A DNA stretch of 34,827 nucleotides from an uncultured Erysipelotrichaceae bacterium. GTDB lineage: Bacteria; Bacillota_I; Bacilli_A; RF39; UBA660. Position 1 is the first letter of the stretch. Each line of letters starts with the position of its first letter. This document shows, piece after piece, positions 8,120 to 18,962 of this stretch. The notes beneath the pieces are model-generated. The model saw only the letters and a list, made by a program, of their open reading frames with translations, made no database searches and was not told where the DNA came from. The DNA is taken from the NCBI GenBank assembly GCA_902768065.1, contig CACXJP010000018.1:1-34827 (forward strand), written 5' to 3'. The position numbers and the translations under genes were made by a program.

Positions 8120-9433
8120 TTAAACTAAATCATTTAAGATTCTATCTAACTCTTCAATTTCCTCTGTGGTTGTTGCATCTATATCATTTTCTTTAGTAAA
8201 CCAAGCAGGTAGATTATCATTATTATTTTTATGTTTTTCTTTCGCACTAATCTTTTCTTCTTTAGGTTTAATAATTTTCTTCATCTTTTTATGTTCCTTC
8301 TCAGCAAACTTCATTGCATCCTCTACTGTTTCAATACCAGCTCTTTTCCATTGCCCTGCAATAGTTTCAACATAACTCTTCTTTAATTGTTCATCATTTG
8401 TTTTTAAAACATAACTTATAAGTACATTAACAACACCAGCATTTAATTTTTGCTCTAAAAGTAAATTTTCAATCAACCTTTTATCTCTATCAGTAGGTTC
8501 TCCCCCATTATATTTCGCTTTTAACAACTGATAAGGACTAATGTTTTCAAAAGTATAAACCATCTTAGCCCATTTAGAAGAATCCCCCTTTGGCTTTTTC
8601 AAAAAATCAGGTTGTCTATTGTATATTAATGTTGGCAGATTACCAGCATTTTCAAATTTATAATAATCTCTACATTGTTTTCTAAGTAAATTTTTATCTA
8701 TCAATCCTCTTTCATTAATACAATCCCTAACAAGTCCTTGCATATCTAAAGAAGATAAATTATAAATATATGCCAAATTATTTATTAAGTATCTAGCATC
8801 ATCATTAAAACACTTATCATTAAGTTGTCCATCAGAAAAAGATGAAATAATTAAGTCAAAATCAATAATATTTTTCATCTTAATATTATTAGATTCTCTT
8901 TTTGTAATATCATCATTCATTTCTTTTAAAGTTCCTTGAACAGGACTAAACACCTCATCAAAAGAAGCCGTAATATCTTGATAATCTTTTAAAACAATTC
9001 GAGGCGTTTTAAAATAATCAAGTAATTTGTCATATTCCTTTTTACCAACATTATTGTATAAAACTATATTTAATATTGGATGATTAAAGAATTCATTAGC
9101 ATCCAAAGGAGAATATATTAAATAAACATATTGATTTATATTATCCTTTTTCATATAAGTCTTTATTAAACCAACAGCTTCTAATTTTTCTCTTGCAATG
9201 ATAATATCTTCTAATTTTAATTGCATAGTTGTCATTAAATGATGATGCATTAAATCATCACTAAACAATTCTCTTTTATCTAAATCCGAAATAAGTGTGT
9301 AATATAAAGACACTGCACTAAAACCAATTATAGGTTGATATAACATAGAAACAATTTTCTTATCTTTATCAGTAATTACAGTCTTATTAATAACAGTATA
9401 TGTATCAGCAGGTAAAATACTAATATTCTTCAT
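8120..9433 (-). CDS. dnaB: Replication initiation and membrane attachment protein DnaB (DnaB/DnaD family)
   Basis: A 437-residue relative of Bacillus DnaB, a primosome protein that with DnaD and DnaI loads the replicative helicase at oriC and restart sites; it is not the helicase itself. The N-terminal winged-helix part contains DKKIVSMLYQPIIGFSAVSL. The C-terminal DnaB/DnaD domain contains ISPYQLLKAKYNGGEPTDRD, then LLLEQKLNAGVVNVLISYVL and the GQWKRAGIETVEDAMKFAEK helix, followed by a basic linker and an acidic tail. ATG 9433 follows GGTGGTGAT; upstream in-frame residues are not supported. dnaI, often adjacent in Bacilli, is not in the window. Confidence 0.9.
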   Translation of the reverse strand: MKNISILPADTYTVINKTVITDKDKKIVSMLYQPIIGFSAVSLYYTLISDLDKRELFSDDLMHHHLMTTMQLKLEDIIIAREKLEAVGLIKTYMKKDNINQYVYLIYSPLDANEFFNHPILNIVLYNNVGKKEYDKLLDYFKTPRIVLKDYQDITASFDEVFSPVQGTLKEMNDDITKRESNNIKMKNIIDFDLIISSFSDGQLNDKCFNDDARYLINNLAYIYNLSSLDMQGLVRDCINERGLIDKNLLRKQCRDYYKFENAGNLPTLIYNRQPDFLKKPKGDSSKWAKMVYTFENISPYQLLKAKYNGGEPTDRDKRLIENLLLEQKLNAGVVNVLISYVLKTNDEQLKKSYVETIAGQWKRAGIETVEDAMKFAEKEHKKMKKIIKPKEEKISAKEKHKNNNDNLPAWFTKENDIDATTTEEIEELDRILNDLV

Positions 9434-9457
9434 TATATCACCACCTATAAATACTAT

Positions 9458-9463
9458 ATTATA
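9458..9463 (-). promoter_or_regulatory. Candidate -10 of dnaB
   Basis: TATAAT on the minus strand lies 24 nt before the dnaB start and just after the terminator at 9477-9495. No good -35 is seen. Confidence 0.45.
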
Positions 9464-9476
9464 ATAAAACAAAAAA

Positions 9477-9495
9477 AAAGGAAAGAATTTCCTTT
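9477..9495 (-). terminator. Terminator of the prepilin peptidase operon
   Basis: An 8-bp stem (AAAGGAAA with TTTCCTTT) and a 3-nt loop are followed by a run of T on the minus strand. Confidence 0.85.
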
Positions 9496-9496
9496 A

Positions 9497-10264
9497 TTAA
9501 AAAGTCCTAATAAACTCAACAATCGTTTCCATATCAAGCCTCGTAAAATATATAAGCATAAACGCTATCAATAAAAAAGGTCCAAATGGTACAAGATTTT
9601 TCTTACTTCTCCAAAGCATAATAAGAGAAATAGGCAATGCAATAACACTCGCAAGAAAAATAACAAATAAGCCTAAAAAAGGATGAAGAACAATTCCAAC
9701 TACAAACATTAATTTAATATCTCCACCACCAAGGCTTTCTTTCTTAAAAAGATAATTACCAAGCAGCATAACAAGATACATAAATGAAAAAAGTATTATA
9801 CCTGAAACAATTGATAATAAAGCAGCCTTTATTCCACTATTTAAAGTAGTCAAAATAACAAAATACCCAGAAAAAAAGATTAATATTTCATCTGGAATTA
9901 TATAATATGAAATATCTGATACAGAAAGAATTGTTAATAAAGAAACAATCCCTAAAGCAAAAAATAGCCCATATGAAAATCCAAAAGTAAAATATGAAAG
10001 AGAAAAAAGTACTCCTGTAAATAGCTCCATCCATGTAGATAAGCTATCTATTTTTTTACCACAATATCTACATTTACCTCTCAAAAATATATAAGATATA
10101 ATTGGAATCATATCTAAAAGAGATAAAGTATGATTGCATTTATCACAATGACTTCTATTTTTTATGAACCCCTCTCCTTTAGGCAATCTCGATCCAACAA
10201 CAGTATAGAAAGAGCCAAATAAAGTACCTAAAACAAAAAAGATAATTAGATATATAATCTGCAC
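9497..10264 (-). CDS. pilD: Prepilin peptidase (A24 family) with N-methylation domain
   Basis: A 255-residue multi-pass membrane aspartic protease that removes the leader of type IV prepilins and methylates the new N-terminus. The N-terminal domain has two CxxC pairs (Cys40/43 and Cys65/68), the zinc-binding hallmark of the methylating form. The catalytic aspartates are Asp117 in SVSDISYYIIPDE and Asp182 in the GGGDIK motif. About seven hydrophobic helices are visible. It is 17 nt downstream of the GspF/PilC-like gene and shares its operon; its likely substrate is the pilin-like protein at 4077-4583. It could equally be called comC. Confidence 0.93.
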   Translation of the reverse strand: MQIIYLIIFFVLGTLFGSFYTVVGSRLPKGEGFIKNRSHCDKCNHTLSLLDMIPIISYIFLRGKCRYCGKKIDSLSTWMELFTGVLFSLSYFTFGFSYGLFFALGIVSLLTILSVSDISYYIIPDEILIFFSGYFVILTTLNSGIKAALLSIVSGIILFSFMYLVMLLGNYLFKKESLGGGDIKLMFVVGIVLHPFLGLFVIFLASVIALPISLIMLWRSKKNLVPFGPFLLIAFMLIYFTRLDMETIVEFIRTF

Positions 10265-10281
10265 CTTAATTACCCCCCTTA

Positions 10282-11808
10282 CTATTTAATCTGACTATAG
10301 ATTGAAAACATAGGTTGAATAATAGATATTAAAATAATACCAACAACAACAGCTAAGAAACATATTAAAGCAGGTTCAACCAAACTCTTCATTTGATCAA
10401 TAACATTTTTATGAAGCATTTGGAAATGTGCTGCGACCTTCTCCATCATTTCTCCTAATTGTCCAGTAGTCTCTCCAGTAACAATCATTTCATATGCAAC
10501 AATAGGAATAGCCCATTCTCCTCTAAATGCTGAAGAAATAGAATCACCTTTTCCTAAATTCTCAAGAGTTTTCGAAATAATTCTCTTGTATATTTCGTTT
10601 GATGTAATTTTAGATAGTATTTCCATAGAGTCAGTAATGAAAACTCCATGATTAAGTAAAGATGCAAAAGTCTTTGTAAAATTTGCAATCTCATTATAAA
10701 TAATTATATCTTTTACAACCGGTATATGCATTAATATTAATTGAACTGTTTCTTTAAACTTTTGAACACGAGTATATAGTACATAGATAGTTATTCCAAA
10801 CATTATAACACCAATCAATAATAAGTACCAATAGTTTCTAATAAATGAACTAATATTAATAATTGTCTGCGTTAAAGCTGGTAATGTAGCCCCATTATCC
10901 TCAAACATCGCAGTAAATTGAGGAACTAAATAAGTAAGCATAAATATTAATACACCAAAAGCAATTAATAAAACAACAATCGGATAAGTCATTGCCGATT
11001 TCATTTGTTTTCTAGTTTGATCCATTGACGTATAATATTCAGCCATATCATCTAATATAGAAGGTAAATCACCCGTCATTTCAGCAGTCTTTACCATATT
11101 AATTAATAACTTGGGATAAAAATCCCCTTGCATTTCCATAGCATCAGAAAAAGACTCACCCTTTAATAGCTGATATACAAGTAAACAATAGCTTTTCTTT
11201 AAATTTGGTTTTTTTGTTTGCTTAGCAAGAATCTTTACAGAATCAGCAAGTGGTATTCCCGATTTAATATATGTCGATAATTGAGTTAATGAAAATGATA
11301 AAGCCCCTGCTTTAATTCTTCCGTTTCCACCTATATCAATATCAGAAGCAGGTCTTTCTTTTATTTCTAAAACCTTATAATCTAATCCTTGTAAAAAGAT
11401 TTTTAAATCCTCTTCAGTTTCTGTTTCCATAGTTCCATTTTCTTTTTTTCCTAAACTATTTAAAACTGTATATCTGTATCTTTTTACTGGAATATTCGCT
11501 TTTTTTGAATAATTTGTCGGAATATCAGCATATTCCTTAGTAGTAGGCGTCTCAACTTGCTGTTGAGCAACTTGAGTAGTTGCTTGTTGCTGCTGTACTT
11601 GTTGTATTTGTTGTTGCTGCTGTACCTGTTGTTCTTGCTGTACTTGAAGAAATTTAGTCTGCTGGTCTTCATTTTTTGCTTGTTGCATCAATTGATTATG
11701 AACATAATTTTCATCGATTAAAGACTGCTTGTTATCAGTACTGTATAAACTCTTTTGATCATTTGTTGTTGTATTATTTGCTTTTTTCTTCTTACCAATG
11801 CCAAACAT
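10282..11808 (-). CDS. pilC: Type II secretion/type IV pilus inner-membrane platform protein (GspF/PilC/ComGB family)
   Basis: A 508-residue platform protein that couples a cytoplasmic assembly ATPase to pilin polymerisation. Two repeats of the T2SSF domain are visible, one from SFSLTQLSTYIKSGIPLADS and the second from NFTKTFASLLNHGVFITDS, each followed by strongly hydrophobic segments; the last one is LICFLAVVVGIILISII. Ahead of them are a YRYTV...GTMETETEEDLK domain (about 110-150) and a long Gln-rich linker (about 40-86) that is unusual. ATG 11808 follows GGAGGG. No GspE/PilB ATPase lies in the window, so the rest of the machine must be elsewhere. Confidence 0.9.
   Translation of the reverse strand: MFGIGKKKKANNTTTNDQKSLYSTDNKQSLIDENYVHNQLMQQAKNEDQQTKFLQVQQEQQVQQQQQIQQVQQQQATTQVAQQQVETPTTKEYADIPTNYSKKANIPVKRYRYTVLNSLGKKENGTMETETEEDLKIFLQGLDYKVLEIKERPASDIDIGGNGRIKAGALSFSLTQLSTYIKSGIPLADSVKILAKQTKKPNLKKSYCLLVYQLLKGESFSDAMEMQGDFYPKLLINMVKTAEMTGDLPSILDDMAEYYTSMDQTRKQMKSAMTYPIVVLLIAFGVLIFMLTYLVPQFTAMFEDNGATLPALTQTIINISSFIRNYWYLLLIGVIMFGITIYVLYTRVQKFKETVQLILMHIPVVKDIIIYNEIANFTKTFASLLNHGVFITDSMEILSKITSNEIYKRIISKTLENLGKGDSISSAFRGEWAIPIVAYEMIVTGETTGQLGEMMEKVAAHFQMLHKNVIDQMKSLVEPALICFLAVVVGIILISIIQPMFSIYSQIK
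11575..11690 (-). repeat. Gln-codon (CAA/CAG) low-complexity tract inside pilC
   Basis: The minus strand carries many CAA/CAG codons encoding a run of Gln interrupted by Val, Ile and Glu in pilC residues about 40-86. The simple composition makes it prone to length change by slippage. Confidence 0.7.
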
Positions 11809-11847
11809 ACAATCTACCCTCCTTTTCTACTCTTTCCATTCTACTTA

Positions 11848-11856
11848 ATTCTAACA
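11848..11856 (-). promoter_or_regulatory. Candidate extended -10 of pilC-pilD
   Basis: Minus-strand TGTTAGAAT (TG-n-TAGAAT) lies about 40 nt before the pilC start. The -35 at 17-nt spacing would be TTCAAC, a poor match. Confidence 0.4.
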
Positions 11857-11940
11857 CAAAAATTCATTTTGTTGAATAACTTTTCAAAATTATCTTAAAC
11901 ATTTATATTTTTTGACATATATTAATATAGAGGTGAGGCT

Positions 11941-12189
11941 ATGAATCCAGCTCCAACATCAGGAGGACTATTAAATCTAATAAAAGGATTAAACATTCCT
12001 GGAATACTAGACGGAACTCAAAAAACACTTTCTGTAATCAACCAAGCAATTCCTGTTATCTATCAAGTAAAACCATTAGTAAATAATATAGGTACTATAT
12101 TTAAAATAAGGAATATAATGAATGAGCCTGATAATAAATCAGACAATAAAAAAACTACAACAAATAATAGCCCAATTTTCTTTGTATAA
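11941..12189 (+). CDS. Small YqfQ/VrrA-like protein
   Basis: An 82-residue protein transcribed against its neighbours. The central block (LDGTQKTLSVINQAIPVIYQ followed by VKPLVNNIGTIFKI) has the layout of the YqfQ/VrrA core of Bacilli: Gln-Lys, a helix, then Pro-x-x-x-Q and PLVxN. Before it is a Gly/Leu/Pro segment and after it a polar Asn/Lys-rich tail. The function of this family is not established. ATG 11941 follows GAGGTGAG. The gene ends in a terminator shared with tgt. The resemblance is by pattern only, over about 40 residues. Confidence 0.65.
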   Translation: MNPAPTSGGLLNLIKGLNIPGILDGTQKTLSVINQAIPVIYQVKPLVNNIGTIFKIRNIMNEPDNKSDNKKTTTNNSPIFFV

Positions 12190-12190
12190 A

Positions 12191-12212
12191 AAAATCAGGA
12201 AAAATCCTGATT

Positions 12213-12214
<2 letters not shown>
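12191..12214. terminator. Bidirectional terminator between the YqfQ-like gene and tgt
   Basis: A 10-bp stem (AAAATCAGGA with TCCTGATTTT) and a 4-nt loop, flanked by A tracts on one side and T tracts on the other, serve both converging genes. The stem overlaps the tgt stop codon. Confidence 0.85.
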
Positions 12215-14361
<2,147 letters not shown>

Positions 14362-14385
14362 GGACTCACCCCAAATCTATCGATA

Positions 14386-14394
14386 ATTATAACA
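14386..14394 (-). promoter_or_regulatory. Extended -10 promoter of queA-tgt
   Basis: Minus-strand TGTTATAAT sits about 25 nt before queA and close to the terminator of the preceding gene at 14411-14428. The leader is too short to hold a preQ1 riboswitch. Confidence 0.55.
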
Positions 14395-14410
14395 TAAAAC
14401 CACAAAATAA

Positions 14411-14428
14411 AAAAGCAATAATTGCTTT
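14411..14428 (-). terminator. Terminator after the 280-aa membrane-anchored protein gene
   Basis: A 7-bp stem (AAAGCAA with TTGCTTT) and a 3-nt loop are followed by a T run on the minus strand. Confidence 0.75.
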
Positions 14429-14448
14429 CTTATCTTGTTACATATAAT

Positions 14449-15291
14449 CTATTCAATTGATACAAAATAGTAGTTATTATTATTATCTTTTTTAAATGTA
14501 AATTTATATTCAGAAAAGTCACTACAATTAGATTCATTAATCCTAAAACCATTTGCATCTTTACGACTCATTTCACTCTTAAATACATCTTTAAAATCCA
14601 AATCTTTATAAATTGTTACTTTATCATCAGAATAAGAACCTATTTCCTTTGAAATTCCATAATTAACATACAAATATATCATATCACCATCAACAACAAA
14701 TCTATTTACATATGAATAAACATTAGATGGTGTTTCTCCACCACAAGTTGGTCGTATTTTAAAGAACAATTTTTTCTCGGGAGAATATGTATATCCAAAA
14801 CATCCAATCTCAGGATTGTTTATAGATTTTAAAGTAGGTTCTGATCCATAAAATCTTCTATATTGTTCTACAACAGTATCTTCAGAGATCTGATAAAAAA
14901 TACCATCCGTAAAATTGGCAAATGTAGGATCAGAATAGTTTTCCTCTCTTAAGTTTTCAAATAAATTATTATTATAAAAATAATCAAGTACTACACGTAA
15001 TTTTAAATCATTATTAAAATCACCAAAGACATTTCCAAATACACCACTTCCATACCTAAAAGTGTATGATCCAATTTTCCCATCTTTTCCACTACCAGTT
15101 ATAGCATAAAACTTAGTTAATATATCATTTTTTATATTCTCATCTTCCAATAAGACCTCTGTATTTTTTTCTTTCACAGAAGAATTTTCAATATCATTAT
15201 CTTTAAAAATCATTAAATAAGCCGAATATCCAAATAATAATAAAGAAATCATTATTAAGACTATAGCCAATATATTAATACCTTTCTTCAT
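14449..15291 (-). CDS. Membrane-anchored protein of unknown function
   Basis: A 280-residue protein that I do not recognise. The N-terminus is Lys-Lys-Gly, then one hydrophobic helix (about 6-29), a basic/acidic junction and a mostly soluble remainder rich in Tyr, Phe, Asn and Asp, expected outside the cell. No lipobox Cys follows the helix, so it is probably a signal-anchored protein. Three Cys occur (GCFGYTY, RPTCGG, ESNCSD). It stands alone: ruvB ends in a terminator upstream and its own terminator lies before queA. ATG 15291 is preceded by AGGTGAT. Another window protein (33993-34811) also combines an N-terminal anchor with an external-type domain but shows no obvious similarity. Confidence 0.7.
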   Translation of the reverse strand: MKKGINILAIVLIMISLLLFGYSAYLMIFKDNDIENSSVKEKNTEVLLEDENIKNDILTKFYAITGSGKDGKIGSYTFRYGSGVFGNVFGDFNNDLKLRVVLDYFYNNNLFENLREENYSDPTFANFTDGIFYQISEDTVVEQYRRFYGSEPTLKSINNPEIGCFGYTYSPEKKLFFKIRPTCGGETPSNVYSYVNRFVVDGDMIYLYVNYGISKEIGSYSDDKVTIYKDLDFKDVFKSEMSRKDANGFRINESNCSDFSEYKFTFKKDNNNNYYFVSIE

Positions 15292-15375
15292 AGTCTATCA
15301 CCTACGATAATTATATAATGCTAACAATTAAAAATCTATCATATAATAATCAAAAAATGTAAATTAACAAAAAGA

Positions 15376-15402
15376 AGACAGATCATAAATAAAAATCTGT
15401 CT
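15376..15402 (-). terminator. Terminator of ruvAB
   Basis: An 8-bp stem (AGACAGAT with ATCTGTCT) and an 11-nt loop are followed by a T-rich stretch on the minus strand. Confidence 0.8.
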
Positions 15403-15412
15403 ACATAAATAC

Positions 15413-16408
15413 TTATTTTTTTTCTATACCTAAAACTTCATATGCTTTATCAGTTACAACTCTTCCTCTAGAAGTTCTTTTTAATAGACCAACTTGCAAT
15501 AAATATGGTTCATACACATCTTCAATTGTAGTTACCTCTTCTCCAATAGAACTTGAAAGAGCTTCTATTCCAACAGGTCCTCCATTAAACTTATTAATAA
15601 TTGCAAGTAATAATTCTCTATCTGTATTATCTAACCCTATCTTATCAACCTTTAATCTATCAAGAGCTTTCTCAGTAATAGTCTTGGTAATTTCATTACT
15701 CTTTTCAACCATAGCAAAATCTCTAACTCTTTTAAATAATCTATTTGCAATTCTAGGAGTACCACGACTTCTAGTTGCAAGTTCCATTGCTGCTTCATCA
15801 GTAATTGGCATTTCAAGAACCCTAGAAGTTCTTTTAATAATATCCGATAACTCTTCAACCGTATAAAACTGAAGTTTAGAAACAATACCGAATCTATCCC
15901 TTAAAGGGGAAGATAAATCTCCTGCCCTAGTTGTAGCACCAACTAATGTAAATGGAGGTAAATCAATTTTTATATTACGACTATTTCCTTCACTTCCAAC
16001 AATAATATCTAAAGAAAAATCTTCCATTGCTGGATATAATATTTCTTCTATATATCTAGGCATTCTATGTATTTCATCAATAAATAATACATCACCTGGT
16101 TCTAAAGAAGATAAAATCGCTGCTAAATCACCACTCTTTTCAATACTAGGACCACTCGCAGTTTTAATATTTGTTCCTAACTCATGAGCAATAATAAAAG
16201 CAAGCGTTGTTTTACCAAGTCCAGGAGGGCCATATAATAAAACATGGTCAAGTGCCTCATTTCTCATCTTAGCAGCACTAACAAATACCTTTATATTTTC
16301 TTTAACATCACTCTGTCCAACATATTCTTCAATTGTTTCAGGACGAATAGTATTATCTAAATTATTATCATCTAGAATATTATAATTCTTAACAACACTC
16401 TCATTCAT
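15413..16408 (-). CDS. ruvB: Holliday junction branch migration ATPase RuvB
   Basis: RuvB (331 aa) is the hexameric AAA+ motor that drives branch migration with RuvA. Walker [11 protein letters not shown] (about 59-68), Walker [11 protein letters not shown], sensor 1 VGATTRAG and the arginine finger in SPLRDRFG are present, as is the C-terminal winged helix ending near [17 protein letters not shown] choose ATG 16408, 5-6 nt after AGGTGAT, and not the GTG at 16417 that lies inside that site. It follows ruvA with a short gap, in one operon; ruvC is absent, as in many Bacillota. Confidence 0.97.
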   Translation of the reverse strand: MNESVVKNYNILDDNNLDNTIRPETIEEYVGQSDVKENIKVFVSAAKMRNEALDHVLLYGPPGLGKTTLAFIIAHELGTNIKTASGPSIEKSGDLAAILSSLEPGDVLFIDEIHRMPRYIEEILYPAMEDFSLDIIVGSEGNSRNIKIDLPPFTLVGATTRAGDLSSPLRDRFGIVSKLQFYTVEELSDIIKRTSRVLEMPITDEAAMELATRSRGTPRIANRLFKRVRDFAMVEKSNEITKTITEKALDRLKVDKIGLDNTDRELLLAIINKFNGGPVGIEALSSSIGEEVTTIEDVYEPYLLQVGLLKRTSRGRVVTDKAYEVLGIEKK

Positions 16409-16417
16409 ACATATCAC

Positions 16418-16981
16418 CTATCTTAATAATAATTTTAACGCATCTTTAACTTGTCCTTCTATTGAAAGAGATGTATCAACCTTCGCAAGTACTGGAATAA
16501 TTTCTTTTTCTTTATATCCAAGTCCAAGTAATACTTCCTTAAGTTCATTCTCAGTATTAATTTGATCATCACTAATACCTACTCCAATAAATTCAAGTTT
16601 TCCTTTTAAGTCAAGAATCATTTGACGAGCAAGCTTATCACCAATCTTAGGAAACTTCTTTAAATATAGAATATTCTCTCTTTCAATCGCATCCATTATT
16701 CCATTTATTTCTCCAACCGCAAGTATAGGAAGAGCCATCTTACATCCAAGACCCTTAACACTAATAAGTTTTAAAAATAAGTCTTTCTCTTCAATAGATT
16801 TAAATCCATATAAAGTATTCTCATCTTCAGTAATATGTTGATAAATAAAAACTTTATATTCATTATTTATCTCAAAAGAATATGGATTAGATACATAAAC
16901 CAAATAACCAATACCACTATTATCAACCACTATAGAATTATTCTTTATATAAGTAATCTTTCCAATAATATAATCATACAT
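16418..16981 (-). CDS. ruvA: Holliday junction DNA-binding protein RuvA
   Basis: RuvA (187 aa) tetramers hold the four-way junction and recruit RuvB. The N-terminal OB domain starts MYDYIIGKITYI with GYLVYVSNPY; helix-hairpin-helix motifs include VKGLGCKMALPIL and FPKIGDKLARQMILDLKGKL; the C-terminal RuvB-binding domain is the last 45 residues (EVLLGLGYKEKEI). The frame extends to 17026 but GGTGA lies just before the ATG at 16981, which gives the canonical N-terminus. Confidence 0.96.
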   Translation of the reverse strand: MYDYIIGKITYIKNNSIVVDNSGIGYLVYVSNPYSFEINNEYKVFIYQHITEDENTLYGFKSIEEKDLFLKLISVKGLGCKMALPILAVGEINGIMDAIERENILYLKKFPKIGDKLARQMILDLKGKLEFIGVGISDDQINTENELKEVLLGLGYKEKEIIPVLAKVDTSLSIEGQVKDALKLLLR

Positions 16982-17085
16982 AATAATCACCATAATCATT
17001 ATAAACCAATTTATAAATATAATCAAACAAAACTAAAACAAATGTTTTAAAAATTAAAAGATAATCAATAAATCATCATAAACAA

Positions 17086-17110
17086 AAAAATAGGATTTAA
17101 CTCCTACTTT
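17086..17110 (-). terminator. Weak terminator after the 185-aa gene
   Basis: A short stem (TAGGA/TCCTA core, extended by mismatched ends) with a small loop is followed on the minus strand by a run of seven T. Confidence 0.5.
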
Positions 17111-17136
17111 GTAAAGTAATTTATTAATGTAAAATT

Positions 17137-17694
17137 TTAAATTGCCCCATATGCTTTTCTAAAAACTTTTGTATCTTTAGCTTCAGGCTCTCCTAATGAT
17201 AAGATATAATCTTTAGTTGCAAGCATATGTTCCTCTTTTACTGAAACTGTAGTTATATTACCTTTATAATTATATGAAGGAACATTTATAAATCTTTCTC
17301 TAATTACCCCTATTGGACTATCTTTTTTTAGTTTATATTCTCTACGATAAACTTTTGAATCTAATAAAAGTTCAACATCTGTTTGAATATTTATATTTTT
17401 TAATCTTTCAACCAAATATTCAAGCTTAACTTTTGCGAGTTCCATAGTAGTCTTTTTCATCATTAAAGATAAAAGTAATTGTTCAGCACCCAAAGATAAT
17501 AAAGTCGCAATAGTTGTCGCAGTAATTGCATACTGAGCAGGTATTTGATCTTTTATAGAATTAAATAATACTGCTCCGGGATACATAAATACAAAAGGTT
17601 TAGTAATTATTGAAAATTCTTTTGGACATTTCTTTATTCCCTTAGCTTCTTTAATTGTATGCATTAAATCATAATTTATTTCTATTTTTGACAT
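17137..17694 (-). CDS. Conserved-looking protein of unknown function with a hydrophobic hairpin
   Basis: A 185-residue protein I do not recognise. Residues about 30-78 are hydrophobic (FVFMYPGAVLF, then AITATTIATLLSLGAEQLLLSLMM), suggesting one or two membrane segments. The C-terminal half is soluble and charged, with a KVYRREYKLKKDSP segment and mixed beta-strand character. ATG 17694 follows GGAG at 7 nt. It lies alone between yebC and ruvA with its own weak terminator. Confidence 0.65.
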   Translation of the reverse strand: MSKIEINYDLMHTIKEAKGIKKCPKEFSIITKPFVFMYPGAVLFNSIKDQIPAQYAITATTIATLLSLGAEQLLLSLMMKKTTMELAKVKLEYLVERLKNINIQTDVELLLDSKVYRREYKLKKDSPIGVIRERFINVPSYNYKGNITTVSVKEEHMLATKDYILSLGEPEAKDTKVFRKAYGAI

Positions 17695-17800
17695 ATAACC
17701 ACTCCATCACACTAGTTAAATATAACAGTTTATATAATAACAAAATAACTTAAATATGTAAATATTTACTTGCAAACTAAATCTAAACATAAACAAATTA

Positions 17801-17822
17801 AAAAGAGGATTAATCCTCTTTT
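17801..17822 (-). terminator. Terminator of yebC
   Basis: An 8-bp stem (AAAAGAGG with CCTCTTTT) around a 6-nt loop overlaps the yebC stop codon and is followed by a T-rich tract on the minus strand. Confidence 0.8.
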
Positions 17823-18532
17823 AAATTATAATATACATCTTGTACATCATCTAAATCTTCTAAAGTTTCCACTAATTTTTCAACTTTTTCCTTGCCTTCA
17901 TCATCTAACTCTACTTCCATATTAGGAATATATGTTAATTCACATTGTAAAAACTCTTTAACGTCTGCTTCTTCTAAAGCATCTTTTACTGCAGTAAAAG
18001 TGCTTTGATCAGTTGTAATTAAATATGTATCTTCAACTTTTTCAAAATCCATAGCTCCAGCATCAAGTGCAGCCATCATCATAGTATCCTCATCATACTC
18101 ACCTGGTATAACAATGGATCCACGTCTTTCAAACATATAACTAACAGATCCATCAGTCCCTAAATTTCCACCTGCTTTAGTAAATGCAGATCTTACCATT
18201 GATGCAGTTCTATTTCTATTATCAGTTAAACAATCAACCATAAAAGCTACTCCACCATGGCCATAACCTTCATATCTTACATTTTCATAATTAGCACCAT
18301 CAGTTCCACCAGTTGCCTTCTCAATTGCTTTTTGGATATTATCCTTTGGCATATTTTGAGCCTTTGCCTTATCAACTGCAAGTCTTAATGCAGCATTTTG
18401 AGAAGGATCAGGACTTCCTCCTTTAGCCGCAACCATTATTTCTTTTGCTAATTTTTGAAAAACTTTTCCTCTAGCAGCATCTAATAAACCTTTTTTTCTG
18501 TGAATTGTAGCCCACTTAGAATGTCCACTCAT
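17810..18532 (-). CDS. yebC: YebC/PmpR family protein
   Basis: A full-length YebC (240 aa) with the family start MSGHSKWATIHRKK, then QKLAKEIMVAAKGG and the middle signature NVRYEGYGHGGVAFMVDCLTDNRNRT, closing in an acidic C-terminus. The family was first described as a transcriptional regulator; recent work links members to relief of ribosome stalling at proline stretches. The ATG at 18532 is 21 bases inside the longest frame and carries the conserved N-terminus. It is divergent from the plus-strand gene at 18619 and ends in its own terminator. Confidence 0.95.
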   Translation of the reverse strand: MSGHSKWATIHRKKGLLDAARGKVFQKLAKEIMVAAKGGSPDPSQNAALRLAVDKAKAQNMPKDNIQKAIEKATGGTDGANYENVRYEGYGHGGVAFMVDCLTDNRNRTASMVRSAFTKAGGNLGTDGSVSYMFERRGSIVIPGEYDEDTMMMAALDAGAMDFEKVEDTYLITTDQSTFTAVKDALEEADVKEFLQCELTYIPNMEVELDDEGKEKVEKLVETLEDLDDVQDVYYNLKED

Positions 18533-18594
18533 ACTAATACCTCCTCTTTTCATTCAATATGATATCACAAAACTAGTTATTTTAAAAGATATTT

Positions 18595-18603
18595 GATATA
18601 ATT
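18595..18603 (+). promoter_or_regulatory. Extended -10 promoter of the 107-aa gene
   Basis: TGATATAAT on the plus strand (TG-n-TATAAT) lies 15 nt before the start codon, giving a very short leader containing AGGTGAT. Confidence 0.6.
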
Positions 18604-18618
18604 TGTTTAGGTGATATT

Positions 18619-18942
18619 ATGTATCTCAAATTAAAAAACAAAAAATTAAAAATAAATGAATATACAAAATTCAAAGAAAGATTTAAATCATTTAAATTCT
18701 ATCTCAAAGAAATGAATTATGGAATTAAACTACCAAATAAAAAACTAGCAAACACATACTTTTTTTGTCAAAGAGTAGATATTTGTTTTACTGATAAAGA
18801 TGATATTATTATTAAACTAATAGATAATGTAAGAAGTGAAAAACTACATTTAAAACTTAAAGCAAAAAACGTTTATTTTCTACCAGTTGGTACAAACAAA
18901 AATCTTCAGCTAGGACAAAAAATTAAATTAACAAAAAAATAA
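18619..18942 (+). CDS. Small DUF192-like protein
   Basis: A 107-residue basic protein. The second half (NTYFFCQRVDICFTDKDDII, then KAKNVYFLPVGTNKNLQLGQ) has the order seen in DUF192 proteins: a polar-aromatic pair before an apolar x-Asp-x-x-phe strand, then a strand ending Leu-Pro-x-Gly before a final GQ/GD turn. DUF192 has no settled function. There is no signal peptide, unlike many family members. It is transcribed alone, divergent from yebC and convergent with the HPt-receiver gene. The family call is a pattern match only. Confidence 0.6.
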   Translation: MYLKLKNKKLKINEYTKFKERFKSFKFYLKEMNYGIKLPNKKLANTYFFCQRVDICFTDKDDIIIKLIDNVRSEKLHLKLKAKNVYFLPVGTNKNLQLGQKIKLTKK

Positions 18943-18961
18943 GATTTCAAAATCTTATTTT
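18936..18961. terminator. Bidirectional terminator between the DUF192-like and HPt-receiver genes
   Basis: An 11-bp perfect stem (AAAATAAGATT with its complement) and a TCAA loop lie between A and T tracts and serve both converging genes. Confidence 0.8.
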
Positions 18962-18962
18962 T

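Noticed and set aside
14362..14448. preQ1 riboswitch before queA-tgt
   Set aside because: The gap holds a terminator of the previous gene and a promoter whose leader is about 20 nt, too short for the aptamer.
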